Positions 1 through 9,656 of a stretch of 64,000 nt of DNA are shown piece by piece. The notes under the pieces were generated by a model, which saw nothing but the letters and a program-made list of their open reading frames with translations, made no database searches and was not told the origin of the DNA. The stretch is from NCBI GenBank assembly GCA_016704435.1, contig JADJAB010000011.1:1-64000 (forward strand), given 5' to 3'. Every line of letters begins with the position of its first letter. The first letter of the stretch is position 1. This stretch comes from Rhodobacter sp. GTDB lineage: Bacteria; Pseudomonadota; Alphaproteobacteria; Rhodobacterales; Rhodobacteraceae. The position numbers were made by a program, and so were the translations under genes.

Positions 1-403
1 GACCGCCAAAATCGGCGCTCCGGGCGGCGGCACCGAAGAAAAGCTGGCGCTGGATGCCGGCGTTCCGCGTGACCGTGTGATCGTGGTGCCGGATGGCCAA
101 TCGGGGTTGAAGATGCTGCAAGATGGCCGGATCGATGTCTATTCGCTGCCGGTGTTGTCGATCTCCGATCTGATGAAGAAGGCCGACGACCCCAACCTGG
201 AGATGTTCGCCCCGGTCGAAGGCGCGCCGGTCTATTGCGACGGGGCCGCGTTCAACAAGGACGACACCGCTCTGCGCGATGCCTTTGATGTGGAACTGGC
301 CAAGATGAAGGAATCGGGCGAGTTCGCCGCGATCATCGAGCCCTATGGGTTCTCCGCCGCTGCTGCGAAGTCCACCTCGCGTGCCACGCTTTGCGGTGAG
401 TGA
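1..403 (+). CDS. ehuB: Ectoine/hydroxyectoine ABC transporter substrate-binding protein, C-terminal part
   Basis: Only the last ~133 residues are in the window; the frame is open from base 2 to the TGA at 401-403. It reads as the second lobe of a family-3 (amino-acid-type) periplasmic solute-binding protein, with an ending (YGFSAAAAKSTSR) typical of EhuB. The protein would deliver ectoine or 5-hydroxyectoine to the EhuC/EhuD permease. Identification rests mainly on the complete ectoine catabolic operon that follows directly. The ATPase gene ehuA and the regulator would lie upstream, outside the window. Confidence 0.8.
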   Translation, partial: TAKIGAPGGGTEEKLALDAGVPRDRVIVVPDGQSGLKMLQDGRIDVYSLPVLSISDLMKKADDPNLEMFAPVEGAPVYCDGAAFNKDDTALRDAFDVELAKMKESGEFAAIIEPYGFSAAAAKSTSRATLCGE

Positions 404-456
404 TCAGACCATGGGCGGCGCGTCCCTTGCGCCGCTCAACCTCTAGGGGCGTTTGG

Positions 457-1113
457 ATGACCGACTGGGGCGGATACCTTAACCTGATCCTTCAGGGTGC
501 CGTGGTGACGGCAAAGCTGACCCTTCTGGGATCGGTCTTTGCGCTTGTCATGGCCTTTGTCGCGGGCCTTGGCCGATTGGCGCCGATGGCGGCGCTGCGT
601 TGGCTGGCGACGATCTACATCGAATTCTTTCGCGGCACTTCGGTGTTCGTGCAGCTGTTCTGGGTCTATTTCGTGCTGCCCTTTGCAGGTATCACCCTGT
701 CGCCCCTGATGGCGGGTGTGCTGGCGCTGGGGTTGAACGTCGGCGCCTACGGCGCCGAAGTGGTGCGCGGCGCGGTTCTGTCGGTGCCAAAGGACCAGTA
801 TGAGGCCTGCATTGCAATCAATCTGACACGGTTGCAGCGGATGTGGCATGTGATCTTGCCGCAAGCCCTGCCGCTGATGCTGCCAACCTTTGGCAACAAC
901 GCGATCGAGCTGTTGAAGGGCACCGCGGTCGTGTCGCTGATCTCGCTTTCGGACATGACCTTCCAGGCGCAGGTGGTGCGGTCACAAACCGGCAGCACGC
1001 TGGTCCCCTTTGCGGCGATCCTGCTTTTGTATTTCGCCATGGCGCTGGTGATCTCGGCTGCGATGCGTTGGCTGGAACGCCGCATGGCGCGCGGCCTCGA
1101 CGGGGTGCGCTGA
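457..1113 (+). CDS. ehuC: Ectoine/hydroxyectoine ABC transporter permease EhuC
   Basis: A 218-residue inner-membrane permease of the HisMQ family. It begins MTDWGGYLNLILQGAVVT and has hydrophobic helices throughout. The EAA-type cytoplasmic loop lies near residues 120-150 (QYEACIAINLTRLQRMW), where the ATPase docks. I chose ATG 457 over the longer open frame from 400 because the extra N-terminus is Arg-rich and unlike a permease. Its stop directly abuts the start of ehuD. It forms the membrane channel with EhuD for ectoine uptake. Confidence 0.85.
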   Translation: MTDWGGYLNLILQGAVVTAKLTLLGSVFALVMAFVAGLGRLAPMAALRWLATIYIEFFRGTSVFVQLFWVYFVLPFAGITLSPLMAGVLALGLNVGAYGAEVVRGAVLSVPKDQYEACIAINLTRLQRMWHVILPQALPLMLPTFGNNAIELLKGTAVVSLISLSDMTFQAQVVRSQTGSTLVPFAAILLLYFAMALVISAAMRWLERRMARGLDGVR

Positions 1114-1769
1114 ATGGAGTGGGACTGGAATTTCGTCGCCCAGATCATGCCGCAGCTGCTGGCGGGGCTGAAGCTGACATTGCTGATCACGCTGGTCGCC
1201 GCCGTGTTGGCAGCGGTGCTGGGACTAGGGTTTGCCATCCTGCGCCGGTCGGCCAATCCGATGATCGCGCGTCCGGTGGCGTTCCTTCTGGAATTCATCC
1301 GCGGCACGCCGCTTCTGGTGCAGCTCTACTTCATCTTCTACGTGTTGCCCGACCTGAACATCGTGCTGTCGCCTTTTGTGGCCAGGGTGATCGGCATGGG
1401 TCTGCACTATGCCACCTACACCGCCGAGGTCTACCGCGCCGGCATCGAGAATGTAGCGCGTGGCCAGTGGGAGGCGGGCGCGCCACCAACCTGACCCTGC
1501 GGCAAACTGGGGCATGTGATCGTGCCGCGGGCTCTTCCGCCGATGATCCCGGCGCTGGCGAATTACTTCATCGCGATGTCGGAAACGCCGCTGTTGTCCC
1601 CGCCATCACCGTGCTGGAGTTGATGAGCCAGGCAAAATCGGTGGCGAATTCCAGCTATCGCTATATCGAGCCGATGACGATGGTCGGGGCAATCTTTCTG
1701 GCAATCAGCCTGACTTCGGTGATCGGGCTGCGCTATCTGGAACATCGGTTCGGAAGGCCGGCCAAATGA
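1114..1769 (+). pseudogene. ehuD: Ectoine/hydroxyectoine ABC transporter permease EhuD, frameshifted
   Basis: The first ~125 residues (MEWDWNFVAQIMPQLLAGLK onward) are an intact HisMQ-type permease, up to a frame break just after GQWEAG near 1480. The rest is readable in other frames (RATNLTLRQT, then ALPPMIPALANYFIAM, then ITVLELMSQAKSVANSSYRY) and ends in LEHRFGRPAK at 1769. At least three separate small indels fall between about 1475 and 1610, including a lost base pair around CAAACTGGGG and extra Cs in TCCCCGCC. As written, the transporter would lack one permease subunit. Either the gene is decaying or this 130-bp patch is poorly sequenced. The downstream gene overlaps its stop, as in an intact operon. 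Confidence 0.8.
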
Positions 1770-2533
1770 CCGAAATTCTTGTATCTCAAAAGACGCCTGT
1801 GCTGGATGCACGCCCCTTGCGCCACCGCGTCGGGCTGATTGCCCTTGCGACCGATCACACCAGCGAGGTTGACTATGCCCGCATGCTGGTGCCGCACGGC
1901 GTGGGTCTTTACAGCACCCGCATTCCCTATGCCAATCCGGTCACTCCGGAAACGCTGCGCGCCATGGCGCCCGAACTGGCGCGGGCCGCGGCGCTGATCC
2001 TGCCGGATGAGGCGCTGGATGCTGTGATCTATGGTTGCACAGCCGCCTCGGTCTGCATCGGTGACGCGGCGGTGGCATTGGCCATCCGGCAGGGCAAACC
2101 GGGAGTGTTGGTGATCACGCCAGTCTCGGCCACGCTTGCCGGACTGCGTGCCTTTGGGGCCCGGCGGATTTCGGTGCTGACGCCCTACTCGGTGGCCACC
2201 TCGCGCCCGATGGCCGACCTGTTTGAGGCAGAGGGGTTCACACTGGACCGTTTCACCTGCCTTGATATGGACGATGACCGCGAGATGGCGCGGATTACGC
2301 CGGCCTCGATCGTGGAACTTGCCGCCGGGGCCGTGGCAAAGGGCTCGGACGCGCTGTTCATTTCCTGCACTGCCGTGCGCGCGGCAGGAGTGATTTCCCA
2401 GGTCGAGGCTGCAGTGGGCATTCCGGTACTGTCATCAAACTACGCCTGCGCCTGGCATACTCTGCGCCTCTTGGGCGATATCGGCGCAGCGGCGCCGGGC
2501 CATCTGATGCAGCTTGGGTTGGCGCAGGGATGA
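1766..2533 (+). CDS. eutA: Ectoine utilization protein EutA (Asp/Glu racemase superfamily)
   Basis: A 255-residue cytoplasmic protein of the Asp/Glu/hydantoin racemase and maleate isomerase fold. Two cysteines sit in the expected family positions: GCTAAS near residue 91 and SCTAVRAAG near residue 201. In ectoine degraders EutABC is proposed to convert hydroxyectoine, or its ring-opened product, toward the ectoine pathway, with EutA as a putative epimerase or isomerase. The exact reaction is not settled. The ATG overlaps the ehuD stop (ATGA), showing translational coupling. Confidence 0.85.
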   Translation: MTEILVSQKTPVLDARPLRHRVGLIALATDHTSEVDYARMLVPHGVGLYSTRIPYANPVTPETLRAMAPELARAAALILPDEALDAVIYGCTAASVCIGDAAVALAIRQGKPGVLVITPVSATLAGLRAFGARRISVLTPYSVATSRPMADLFEAEGFTLDRFTCLDMDDDREMARITPASIVELAAGAVAKGSDALFISCTAVRAAGVISQVEAAVGIPVLSSNYACAWHTLRLLGDIGAAAPGHLMQLGLAQG

Positions 2534-3489
2534 CGGCGGCAGCGGTGACTTTGGCCGACATTCATGCCGCGGCAGGCCGGATTGCCGGCAGGGTCTTGCG
2601 CACGCCGATGCTGGCTGATCCGCTGGTTCCGGGGCTATTTCTGAAACAGGAATACCGCCAGACCACCGGCGCTTTCAAACTGCGCGGCGCCACCAATGCG
2701 GTGCTTTCGCTGACGCCCGATGATCTGCGGCGTGGGGTAGTCACCGCCTCGACCGGCAACCATGGCCGCGCGTTGGCCCATGCGGCGCGGGCGGCGGGCG
2801 GGCGGGCCGTGGTCTGCCTGTCGACCTTGGTGCCCGCAAACAAGGTGCAGGCGATCCGCGATCTTGGCGCTGAAGTGCGCATCATCGGCCAAAGCCAGGA
2901 CGAAGCGATGGTCGAGGTCGCCCGCGAAGTGGCAAAGGGCATGGTCGAGGTGCCGCCGTTTGATCATGCAGCGGTCATTGCGGGGCAGGGCACGCTGGGG
3001 TTGGAGATCCTGGCCGACTTGTCCGCCCCCGCGACAGTGCTGATACCGGTATCCGGGGGCGGTCTGGCGACGGGAGTGGCAACCGCTATCCGCGCCCTGT
3101 CGCCGAAAACCCGGCTGATCGGGCTAAGCATGGAGCGCGGCGCTGCAATGGCCGCCAGTCTGCAGGCGGGCCATCCGGCCGATGTCACCGAACTGCCGAC
3201 GCTTGCCGACAGTCTGGGCGGCGGCATCGGCCTGCAAAACCGCCTGACCTTCACCGCCTGCCGCGACCTGCTGGATGAAGTCATCTTGCTGACCGAGGAC
3301 GAAATCGCCACCGCCATGCGCCATATCCATGCCGCTGCTGGCGATGTGGTCGAAGGGGCTGCCGCGGTTGGGGTGGCGGCGGTGCTGGCGGGCAAAGTGC
3401 AAGTCGACGGCCCGACATTGGCCATCCTGTCGGGCTGCAACGTCGCCGCCGATCGTTTTGCCGAAGTGATGTCCGAGGGACTGCAATGA
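2530..3489 (+). CDS. eutB: Hydroxyectoine utilization dehydratase EutB (PLP enzyme)
   Basis: A 319-residue fold-type II PLP enzyme of the threonine/serine dehydratase family. The PLP lysine is in TTGAFKLRGATNA (about residues 45-57). An STGNHGRA substrate loop is near residue 75, and the glycine-rich phosphate loop is SGGGLATG near residue 175. EutB is thought to remove the hydroxyl group of the hydroxyectoine-derived intermediate, acting with EutA and EutC. It overlaps eutA and eutC by 4 bp each, so the three are translationally coupled. Confidence 0.88.
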   Translation: MTAAAVTLADIHAAAGRIAGRVLRTPMLADPLVPGLFLKQEYRQTTGAFKLRGATNAVLSLTPDDLRRGVVTASTGNHGRALAHAARAAGGRAVVCLSTLVPANKVQAIRDLGAEVRIIGQSQDEAMVEVAREVAKGMVEVPPFDHAAVIAGQGTLGLEILADLSAPATVLIPVSGGGLATGVATAIRALSPKTRLIGLSMERGAAMAASLQAGHPADVTELPTLADSLGGGIGLQNRLTFTACRDLLDEVILLTEDEIATAMRHIHAAAGDVVEGAAAVGVAAVLAGKVQVDGPTLAILSGCNVAADRFAEVMSEGLQ

Positions 3490-4469
3490 AAGATCCAATC
3501 CTGATCCTGACCGAAGCCGACCTGCGCGCGTTGGTGCCGCTGGATCTGGCGGCGGTTGATTGCGTTGAGGACGCCTTTCGCGCGCTGGCCACCAAGCCGG
3601 TCGCCATGCCACCGGTCCTGCGGCTGGATATCCCCGAGCATCGCGGCGAGGTCGACATCAAAACCGCCTATATTCCGGGACTTGCGCATTTTGCAATCAA
3701 GATCAGCCCTGGCTTCTTTGGCAATCCGGCGCTGGGTTTGCCCTCAACCAATGGCATGATGGTGGTGTTGTCGGCAACGACCGGGCTGGTGCAGGCGTTG
3801 CTGTTGGATAGCGGCTATCTGACCGATGTGCGCACCGCGGCAGCGGGGGCAGTTGCGGCGCGGCATCTGGCGCGTGCCGATGCGCAGGTTGTGGCCATAC
3901 TGGGTGCCGGCATGCAGTCCGAAATGCAGTTGCGCGCGCTTGCGCTGGTGAGACCGATTCGCGAGGCCCGAATCTGGGCCCGCGACCAGGCCAAGGCGCA
4001 GGCCTTTGCCGCTCGGCTGAACTTGCCGGGCATTGAAGTATCAGCAGTCTCAACCGTAGAGGAAGCGGTGTCTGAGGCGGATCTGGTGGTTACCACCACC
4101 CCCAGCCTCACGCCGATCCTGCACGACGCCCATCCGGGCCAGCATATCACCGCCATGGGCTCGGATAGCGAGCATAAGAACGAGATCGCGCCGGCTCTGC
4201 TGGCTCGGGTGCAATACATCGCCGACCGGCTGTCGCAAACGCGGGTCCTGGGCGAGTTGCATCACGCTGTCGCCGCAGGGCTGATTCCGGCAGGGCGGGC
4301 CTTTGCCGAGCTTGGCCAGATCATTGCTGGCCAGGCGCCGGGACGAAGTGATCCGCAGGCCATCACACTTGCCGATCTGACCGGCACCGGCATCCAGGAC
4401 ACCGCAATTGCAACACTCGCCGTGGCCCGCGCCAAGGCCAAAGGCGCCGGCCGTGCCTATTCAAGTTGA
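3486..4469 (+). CDS. eutC: Ectoine utilization protein EutC (ornithine cyclodeaminase/mu-crystallin family)
   Basis: A 327-residue NAD(P)-binding protein of the ornithine cyclodeaminase/mu-crystallin family. The Rossmann signature is ILGAGMQSEMQLRAL near residues 138-152. It also has the family TDVRTAAAGAVAARHLA stretch at about 115-130 and DLTGTGIQD near the end. Its place right after eutB identifies it as EutC of hydroxyectoine breakdown. The substrate is inferred from the operon, since sequence alone would only give the superfamily. The gene looks intact. Confidence 0.88.
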   Translation: MKDPILILTEADLRALVPLDLAAVDCVEDAFRALATKPVAMPPVLRLDIPEHRGEVDIKTAYIPGLAHFAIKISPGFFGNPALGLPSTNGMMVVLSATTGLVQALLLDSGYLTDVRTAAAGAVAARHLARADAQVVAILGAGMQSEMQLRALALVRPIREARIWARDQAKAQAFAARLNLPGIEVSAVSTVEEAVSEADLVVTTTPSLTPILHDAHPGQHITAMGSDSEHKNEIAPALLARVQYIADRLSQTRVLGELHHAVAAGLIPAGRAFAELGQIIAGQAPGRSDPQAITLADLTGTGIQDTAIATLAVARAKAKGAGRAYSS

Positions 4470-4508
4470 ACCACTGACAGGCGGGGCCCGCGCCCCAAGG
4501 AGGAAAGA

Positions 4509-5691
4509 ATGACCGCCGTAGACCTGCGCTTTACGCGCGATGAATTTGCTGCCCGGTTGGCCAAGACGCACGCGGCGATGGCGGCCAAGGGCGTCGATCT
4601 GATGATCGTCACCGACCCAAGCAACATGAACTGGCTGACCGGCTACGACGGCTGGTCGTTCTATGTGCATCAATGCGTGATCATCCCTCCAGGCGGAGAG
4701 CCGATCTGGTTTGGCCGTGGTCAGGACGCCAATGGTGCCAAGCTGACCGCTTATCTGCGGCACGAAAACATCCTCGGCTATCCGGATCACTACGTCCAAT
4801 CGACCGAGCGGCACCCGATGGACTACCTCTCGGCACAACTGACCGATCGCGGCTGGGGCGGCCTGCGCATCGGGGTTGAGATGGATAACTACTATTTCAG
4901 CGCCGCCGCCTTTGCCGCATTGACCAAGCACCTGCCGAACGCCCGCTTCAGCGATTGCACCGGGCTGGTGAACTGGCAGCGCGCAGTGAAATCGCCGCAG
5001 GAAATCGCCTATATGCGCAATGCAGCGCGGATCGTGGAAAAGATGCACGCGCGCATCGTCGACAAGATCGAAGTCGGCATGCGCAAATGCGATCTGGTGG
5101 CCGAAATCTTTGACGCAGGCATTCGCGGCACGCCCGAGACCGGCGGCGATTATCCGGCCATCGTGCCGCTCTTGCCCTCGGGTCGCGACGCCTCTGCGCC
5201 GCATCTGACTTGGGACGACAAGCCGATGAAGCGCGGCGAAGGCACCTTCTTTGAAATCGCCGGCACCTATCACAGATATCATTGCCCCTTGTCGCGCACG
5301 GTGTTCCTTGGCAAGCCGACGCCGGCTTTCCTGGATGCTGAAAAGGCCACGCTTGAAGGGATGGAGGCAGGTCTTGCCGCAGCCAAACCGGGCAATACCT
5401 GCCAAGACATCGCCCGTGGGTTCTTCGACGTTCTGGCCAGGAACGGCATCATCAAGGACAACCGCACCGGCTATCCGATCGGCGTCTCTTATCCGCCCGA
5501 TTGGGGCGAGCGCACCATGTCCTTGCGCCCCGGCGACAAGACCGTCCTGCAGCCTGGTATGACCTTCCACTTCATGACCGGCCTTTGGCTCGAGGACATG
5601 GGGGTTGGAAATCACCGAGTCGCTCCTGATCACCGAGACCGGTGTTGAATGCCTGGCCAACGTGCCGCGCAAGCTGTTTGTAAAGGACTAG
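4509..5691 (+). CDS. doeA: Ectoine hydrolase DoeA/EutD (M24 peptidase family), C-terminal frameshift
   Basis: Hydrolyses ectoine to N-acetyl-diaminobutyrate. It is an M24 (creatinase/prolidase-like) two-domain protein with an N-terminal creatinase-type domain and a pita-bread catalytic domain from about residue 165. ATG 4509 follows a strong AAGGAGGAAAG ribosome site. The continuous frame stops at 5648 after ...WLEDMGVGNHRVAP. Shifting one base after about 5600 restores the expected tail LEITESLLITETG...VPRKLFVKD, ending at the TAG at 5689-5691. The cause is one extra G in the run after GACATG. This is either a sequencing error or a recent lesion replacing the last ~30 residues. Confidence 0.87.
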
Positions 5692-5694
5692 CCC

Positions 5695-6702
5695 ATGACC
5701 ACTGCGATGCGGTCCTCAACGATTTCGGCAACGGTGGATTTCGATGCCGACGGCGTGCAACACGGCTTCTTGCGCCTGCCTTGCAGCCGCGACGATGCGG
5801 CGTGGGGATCGGTGATGATCCCGCTGGCTGTGGTGAAGAATGGGGCAGGGCCGACGGCCCTGCTTACCGGCGGCAATCACGGCGACGAATACGAGGGGCC
5901 GATTGCGCTCTTTGATCTGGCGCGTCGGTTGACGGCGTCCGATGTTTCGGGCCGTGTCATCATCATCCCTGCGATGAACCAACCCGCCTTTGCCGCCGGC
6001 ACGCGCACCTCGCCGATTGACCGCGGCAACTTGAACCGCGCCTTTCCGGGGCGGCCTGACGGAACGGTCACCGAAAAGATCGCTGACTACTTTCAGCGCG
6101 TGTTGCTACCAATGGCCGATGTGGTGCTGGACTTCCATTCTGGTGGCAAAACCCTGGATTTCCTGCCGTTTTGCGCGGCCCATATCCTGCCGGACAAGGC
6201 GCAAGAGGCCAAGGCCTTTGACCTGGTTCGAGCCTTTGGCGCACCGTTCTCGGTCAAGATGCTGGAAATAGACGCCGTCGGCATGTATGACACCGCTGCC
6301 GAAGACCAGGGCAAGGTATTTGTCACTACCGAGTTGGGCGGCGGCGGTAGCGCAAGCGCCACCACGGCTCGTATTGCAATGGAAGGCTGCCGCAACCTGC
6401 TGATCGCGGCAAGCATTCTGCGCGGCGAAGTTCCGGTGCAACCAACGCGCTGGCTGGACATGCCCGACGGCGATTGTTTTACCTTTGCAGAGGATGCCGG
6501 GTTGATCCAGTTCGCCGTCGATCTGGGCGATACCGTCGCCAAGGGCGACACGATAGCACTGATTCATCCGGTCGGCCGCACCGGTGAGGAACCGATCTGC
6601 CTGACTGCGCGGCGCGCAGGGATCTTTGCCGCCCGGCATTTTCCCGGCTTGGTCAAACAAGGCGACTGTGTCGCTGTGGTCGCCGTGGAAATCAACAGCT
6701 GA
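5695..6702 (+). CDS. doeB: N-acetyl-L-2,4-diaminobutyrate deacetylase DoeB/EutE
   Basis: A 335-residue member of the succinylglutamate desuccinylase/aspartoacylase (AstE) zinc hydrolase family. Zinc ligands are visible in GGNHGDEYEG (about residues 58-67) and LDFHSGG (about 143-149). It deacetylates the DoeA product to diaminobutyrate. It follows doeA by 3 bp when the doeA frame is restored. The usual downstream partners (doeD/atf transaminase, doeC/ssd dehydrogenase, asnC regulator) are absent; decayed unrelated DNA follows. Confidence 0.88.
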   Translation: MTTAMRSSTISATVDFDADGVQHGFLRLPCSRDDAAWGSVMIPLAVVKNGAGPTALLTGGNHGDEYEGPIALFDLARRLTASDVSGRVIIIPAMNQPAFAAGTRTSPIDRGNLNRAFPGRPDGTVTEKIADYFQRVLLPMADVVLDFHSGGKTLDFLPFCAAHILPDKAQEAKAFDLVRAFGAPFSVKMLEIDAVGMYDTAAEDQGKVFVTTELGGGGSASATTARIAMEGCRNLLIAASILRGEVPVQPTRWLDMPDGDCFTFAEDAGLIQFAVDLGDTVAKGDTIALIHPVGRTGEEPICLTARRAGIFAARHFPGLVKQGDCVAVVAVEINS

Positions 6703-6743
6703 TCCTGGTCGCAACCGATCATATCCCGATCCATTGCATTCTC

Positions 6744-7245
6744 TTGCCTGACATCGGAATGAACGTTTTCGGGCCGGGCTACCGGACCACCACCACGCCT
6801 TTCATGGTCGCCGCGGGCTCCTTTGACGATATCCTGTGGCATTGCGACAGACCGATTGCCGGCTCGCCCGACCTGTCGCCCTACGGCAGTTTCTACCAGG
6901 ACGAAGTCGACCGCCGGTTCGACGAGGATGAAGAGGTTTTCGTCCATGCCCGCGATCCGTTCCGCCGCGTCGATTGCCTGCCGACGTCCAGCCGCGTTGT
7001 GGCGGGCCACAACGGCCACATCGTTGCCGAGGCGTCTCGACCCGCCGATGGCCGACATCGACACGTCCCGTTCGAAGTCAAGCGAGACCCGCATGCCCCT
7101 ACAAGGGCGAGGCGCAGTATTGCCATCTGCATGGTCGCGACGATATCGTGAGGGACGCGGTCTGATACTACGCCGATCCGCGGCACGAATCCTCCCGCGC
7201 CCGCGGTCTCGTCAGCTTCATTGCAGAGTCCGTCGACAAGGTGAC
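6744..7245 (+). pseudogene. DUF427-domain protein remnant
   Basis: Translations in three frames give pieces of a DUF427 protein in the right order. They are DEDEEVFVHARDPFRRVDCL then HIVAEASRP (frame of 6744-7151), a middle part rich in changes, PYKGEAQYCHLHGRDDIVRDAV near 7100-7160, and YYADPRHESSRARGLVSFIA up to about 7235. A TGA stands where the family normally has Trp (AVWYYADP), and at least two frame changes are needed. The gene is clearly dead. The function of intact DUF427 proteins is unknown. It lies between the ectoine operon and an IS6-type scrap. Confidence 0.65.
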
Positions 7246-7384
7246 TGTCGCAGGCAGGATGATCGAAACGCCGGTCACATCGCTGAAGTTCGGGTACATC
7301 TACATCGGCTACAAGGACCGAGCTGGTTGCGAAGACGCAAGGCAGGCCAAAGCCCCGGCACGGCAACAATCTGAGATCGGCGGC

Positions 7385-7600
7385 ATGGCGACCTCGTTCA
7401 AAGGCCGCCGGTTCGCAACGGAAGCGACCCTGCCTTCACCGTTCTTCCGCAATGGCACAGAGTTCCGTACCCCGAACTCGAGGGTCGAACCGGTGGACGC
7501 CAGCGGTCCAGGATTGCCGGACCCGGCACTTTCGACGGCATCGAGATCGCGAACATGGCCCGCAACGGGGCAGATCACACCCCGACCGAGCCCGCTCTTT
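7385..7600 (+). mobile_element. IS6-family transposase scraps (N- and C-terminal pieces)
   Basis: A short frame from 7385 begins MATSFKGRRF, resembling the SFKG(R/A)xF start of IS6/IS240-type transposases. About 150 bp on, FDGIEIANMARNG (about 7531-7570) resembles the C-terminal (G/S)IE-ANMIRKGQ region of the same family. The whole catalytic core is missing, so this is an internally deleted relic. It stops shortly before the left end of the 2.68-kb hut repeat at 7726, so IS-mediated rearrangement is possible. No terminal inverted repeats were recognised. Confidence 0.4.
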
Positions 7601-7729
7601 CCTCTTGCGAATTCAACCGCCGGAAAGGACTGCGGCGCACAACCAGGCGCGACCGCATCCGCCTTCGCGACAGAGCCCTCCGATCAAAGCGGTTACTCTT
7701 GCCACGTCGGGGCCTTTTCCCTGGGTGTC

Positions 7730-9464
7730 TCAGGCGTTTTTCTTTTTTGGTGCTGCGCTGTCGTCTGGGCCGAAGGTTGCGGTCGGGGTCCACCATAGGG
7801 GGACCTGCACGCCGGCGGTCTCGAAGCGTTCGGCGGCGGTTTTGCGGGCGATGTCATAGCCGGCCTGGGCATGGCGCACCACGCCGATGCCGCTGTCGGT
7901 GGTCAGGCAGGCGGCCAGGCGGACATCGGCCTCGGCGGAGCCGTCGGCGATCATGGTGACGCCGGTATGTACCGCCTCGCCCATCGAGTAGTTCTCCTGG
8001 ATGGCGACCAGATCGGCGCCGGCGGCAACGTTCAGCAGCGCGTTCAGATAGGGCCAGTCGGAGATCAGGTCCGATCCGTCCTTCATCCGCTCGGACTCGA
8101 AGGTCGGGTTGACGATGGAGCCGAGTCGAGGTTGTCGCGCGAGAAGGCCACCGGGCCCTTCAGCTCGCCCGAGCGCACCATCTCGTTGACGCGCATGCCG
8201 AAGGCCTTGCGCTGGCCGAAGCCGAGATAGCAGATCCGCGCCGGCAGGCCTCGATCGGGATGTGCTTGCGGGCCAGCTGGATCCAGTTGCGCACCAGGTC
8301 GTCACCGGCGAACATCTCTTCCACCAGATCGTCGAGCCTGGCCAGGTCCGCGGCTTCGCGCGACATGCAGGTCCAGCGGAACGGGCCGCGACCCTCGCAG
8401 AACAAGGGCCGGATATAGGCGGCGACGAAGCCGGGGATCTTCATCGCCTCGGCCACCGGCATGCCGGCGTCGCGGGCTTCCTTGCGCAGGCTGTTGCCGT
8501 ATTCGAACACCTGAACGCCCTTGTCGGAGAACGCGTTCATGATCTTGAGCTGCTCGATCATCGACGCGCCGGCCAGCTTGAAATAGCCGTCGCGGTCGGC
8601 CTTGCGCAACTCGCGCGCCTCGTCGACCGTCAGCCCGGCGGGGACGTAGGACAGCGGGTCGTGGGCCGGCGTCATGTCGGTGATGATGTCGGGCAGGAAG
8701 CCGCTGTCGCGGGCCTTCTTCAGCACGTCGACCGCATTGCCCATCAGCGCGATGCCGAGCGGGCGCTTTTCGGCGGCGGCGGCCTTGGCCATCCTCACCG
8801 CCTCGTCGAAGTCATGCACGACGACGTCGCAATAGCCGACCTCGAGCCGGTGATTGACCACCTTCTCGTCGACGTCGGCGCAGATGCAGACGCCGCCCAG
8901 CATGGTCATGGCGCGCGGCTGGTTGCCGCCCATGCCGCCCATGCCTGCGGTCAAAAGGATGCGGCCCTTCAGGCTGCCGCCGAACGCCTGGTCGCCGATC
9001 GCCACCAGCGTCTGGAAGGTGCCCTGGATCACGCCCTGGGTGCCGATGTATTCCCACGGGGCGGCGGTGTATTGCGCATAGATCGTCAGGTTCTTGTCCT
9101 GCAGATCGTAAAAGATCGGCCAGGTCGCCTTCATGATGTTGGTGGTCGCCATCACCACCCGCGGCGCCAGCGTGTTGGTGCGGAAGATCGCCACCGGCAT
9201 GCCGGACTGCACCACCAGGGTCTCGTCGTTCTCCAGCTCCTGCAGCGATTTGACGATGGCGTGGTAGCTTTCCCAGTTGCGGGCGCATTTGCCGATGCCG
9301 CCATAGATCACCAGCTCCTCGGGGTGCTCGGCGTTCTCCATGTTGTTTTCCAGCATGCGCAGGATGCTCTCCTGCTTCCAGCCCTTGCAGCGAAGGTTGT
9401 TCCCCCCCATCGCGCGAACTTCATACAGGATTTCCGGCTTTTCCACGGAATCGTGCTTTCCCAT
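7730..9464 (-). pseudogene. hutU: Urocanate hydratase-family protein, copy 1, frameshifted
   Basis: Urocanases hydrate urocanate to imidazolonepropionate using tightly bound NAD+. ATG 9464 follows AGGAGG. The NAD loop GMGGMGG is near residue 175, FRWTC near 362 and LPARICYLGFG near 408. Two indels break the frame: a lost C near 8250 and another near 8120, both intact in copy 2. The tail ends AAPKKKNA at 7730. A canonical urocanase has HHGGGVGMG near residue 490; here it reads QENYSMGEA. The active site is therefore unusual and the substrate may not be plain urocanate. Divergently transcribed from hutC. Confidence 0.82.
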
Positions 9465-9511
9465 AGGATCCTCCTTGACTGAGATTCGGCATGATGGTCG
9501 GATGAACTCGT

Positions 9512-9546
9512 GTTGTATATACAACTAGATGCAACCGTGCCGTCAA
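9512..9546 (-). promoter_or_regulatory. hutU promoter with HutC-type operator (copy 1)
   Basis: A perfect 14-bp palindrome GTTGTATATACAAC lies at 9512-9525, matching the TGTATATACA core of HutC-subfamily GntR operators. On the minus strand a TTGACG -35 (9541-9546) is followed after 17 bp by TGTATA (9518-9523), which lies inside the palindrome. A repressor bound there would block hutU. It sits between hutU and the divergent hutC and so may also control hutC. Confidence 0.75.
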
Positions 9547-9656
9547 GCGGGAACTTCGTCCACCGGCGCGGCCGGCAGCTGCAATGTTGCCGGATGCAGT
9601 GCCGCAAAGTATACACCGGACCGGCGGCAGCATGGCTTCGCAGGCAGGTAGGCAGC

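Noticed and set aside
436..864. Long antisense frames opposite ehuC and many other genes
   Set aside because: High GC gives long open antisense frames everywhere. These translations are Arg/His/Ala/Gly-rich, lack domains and shadow well-supported genes.
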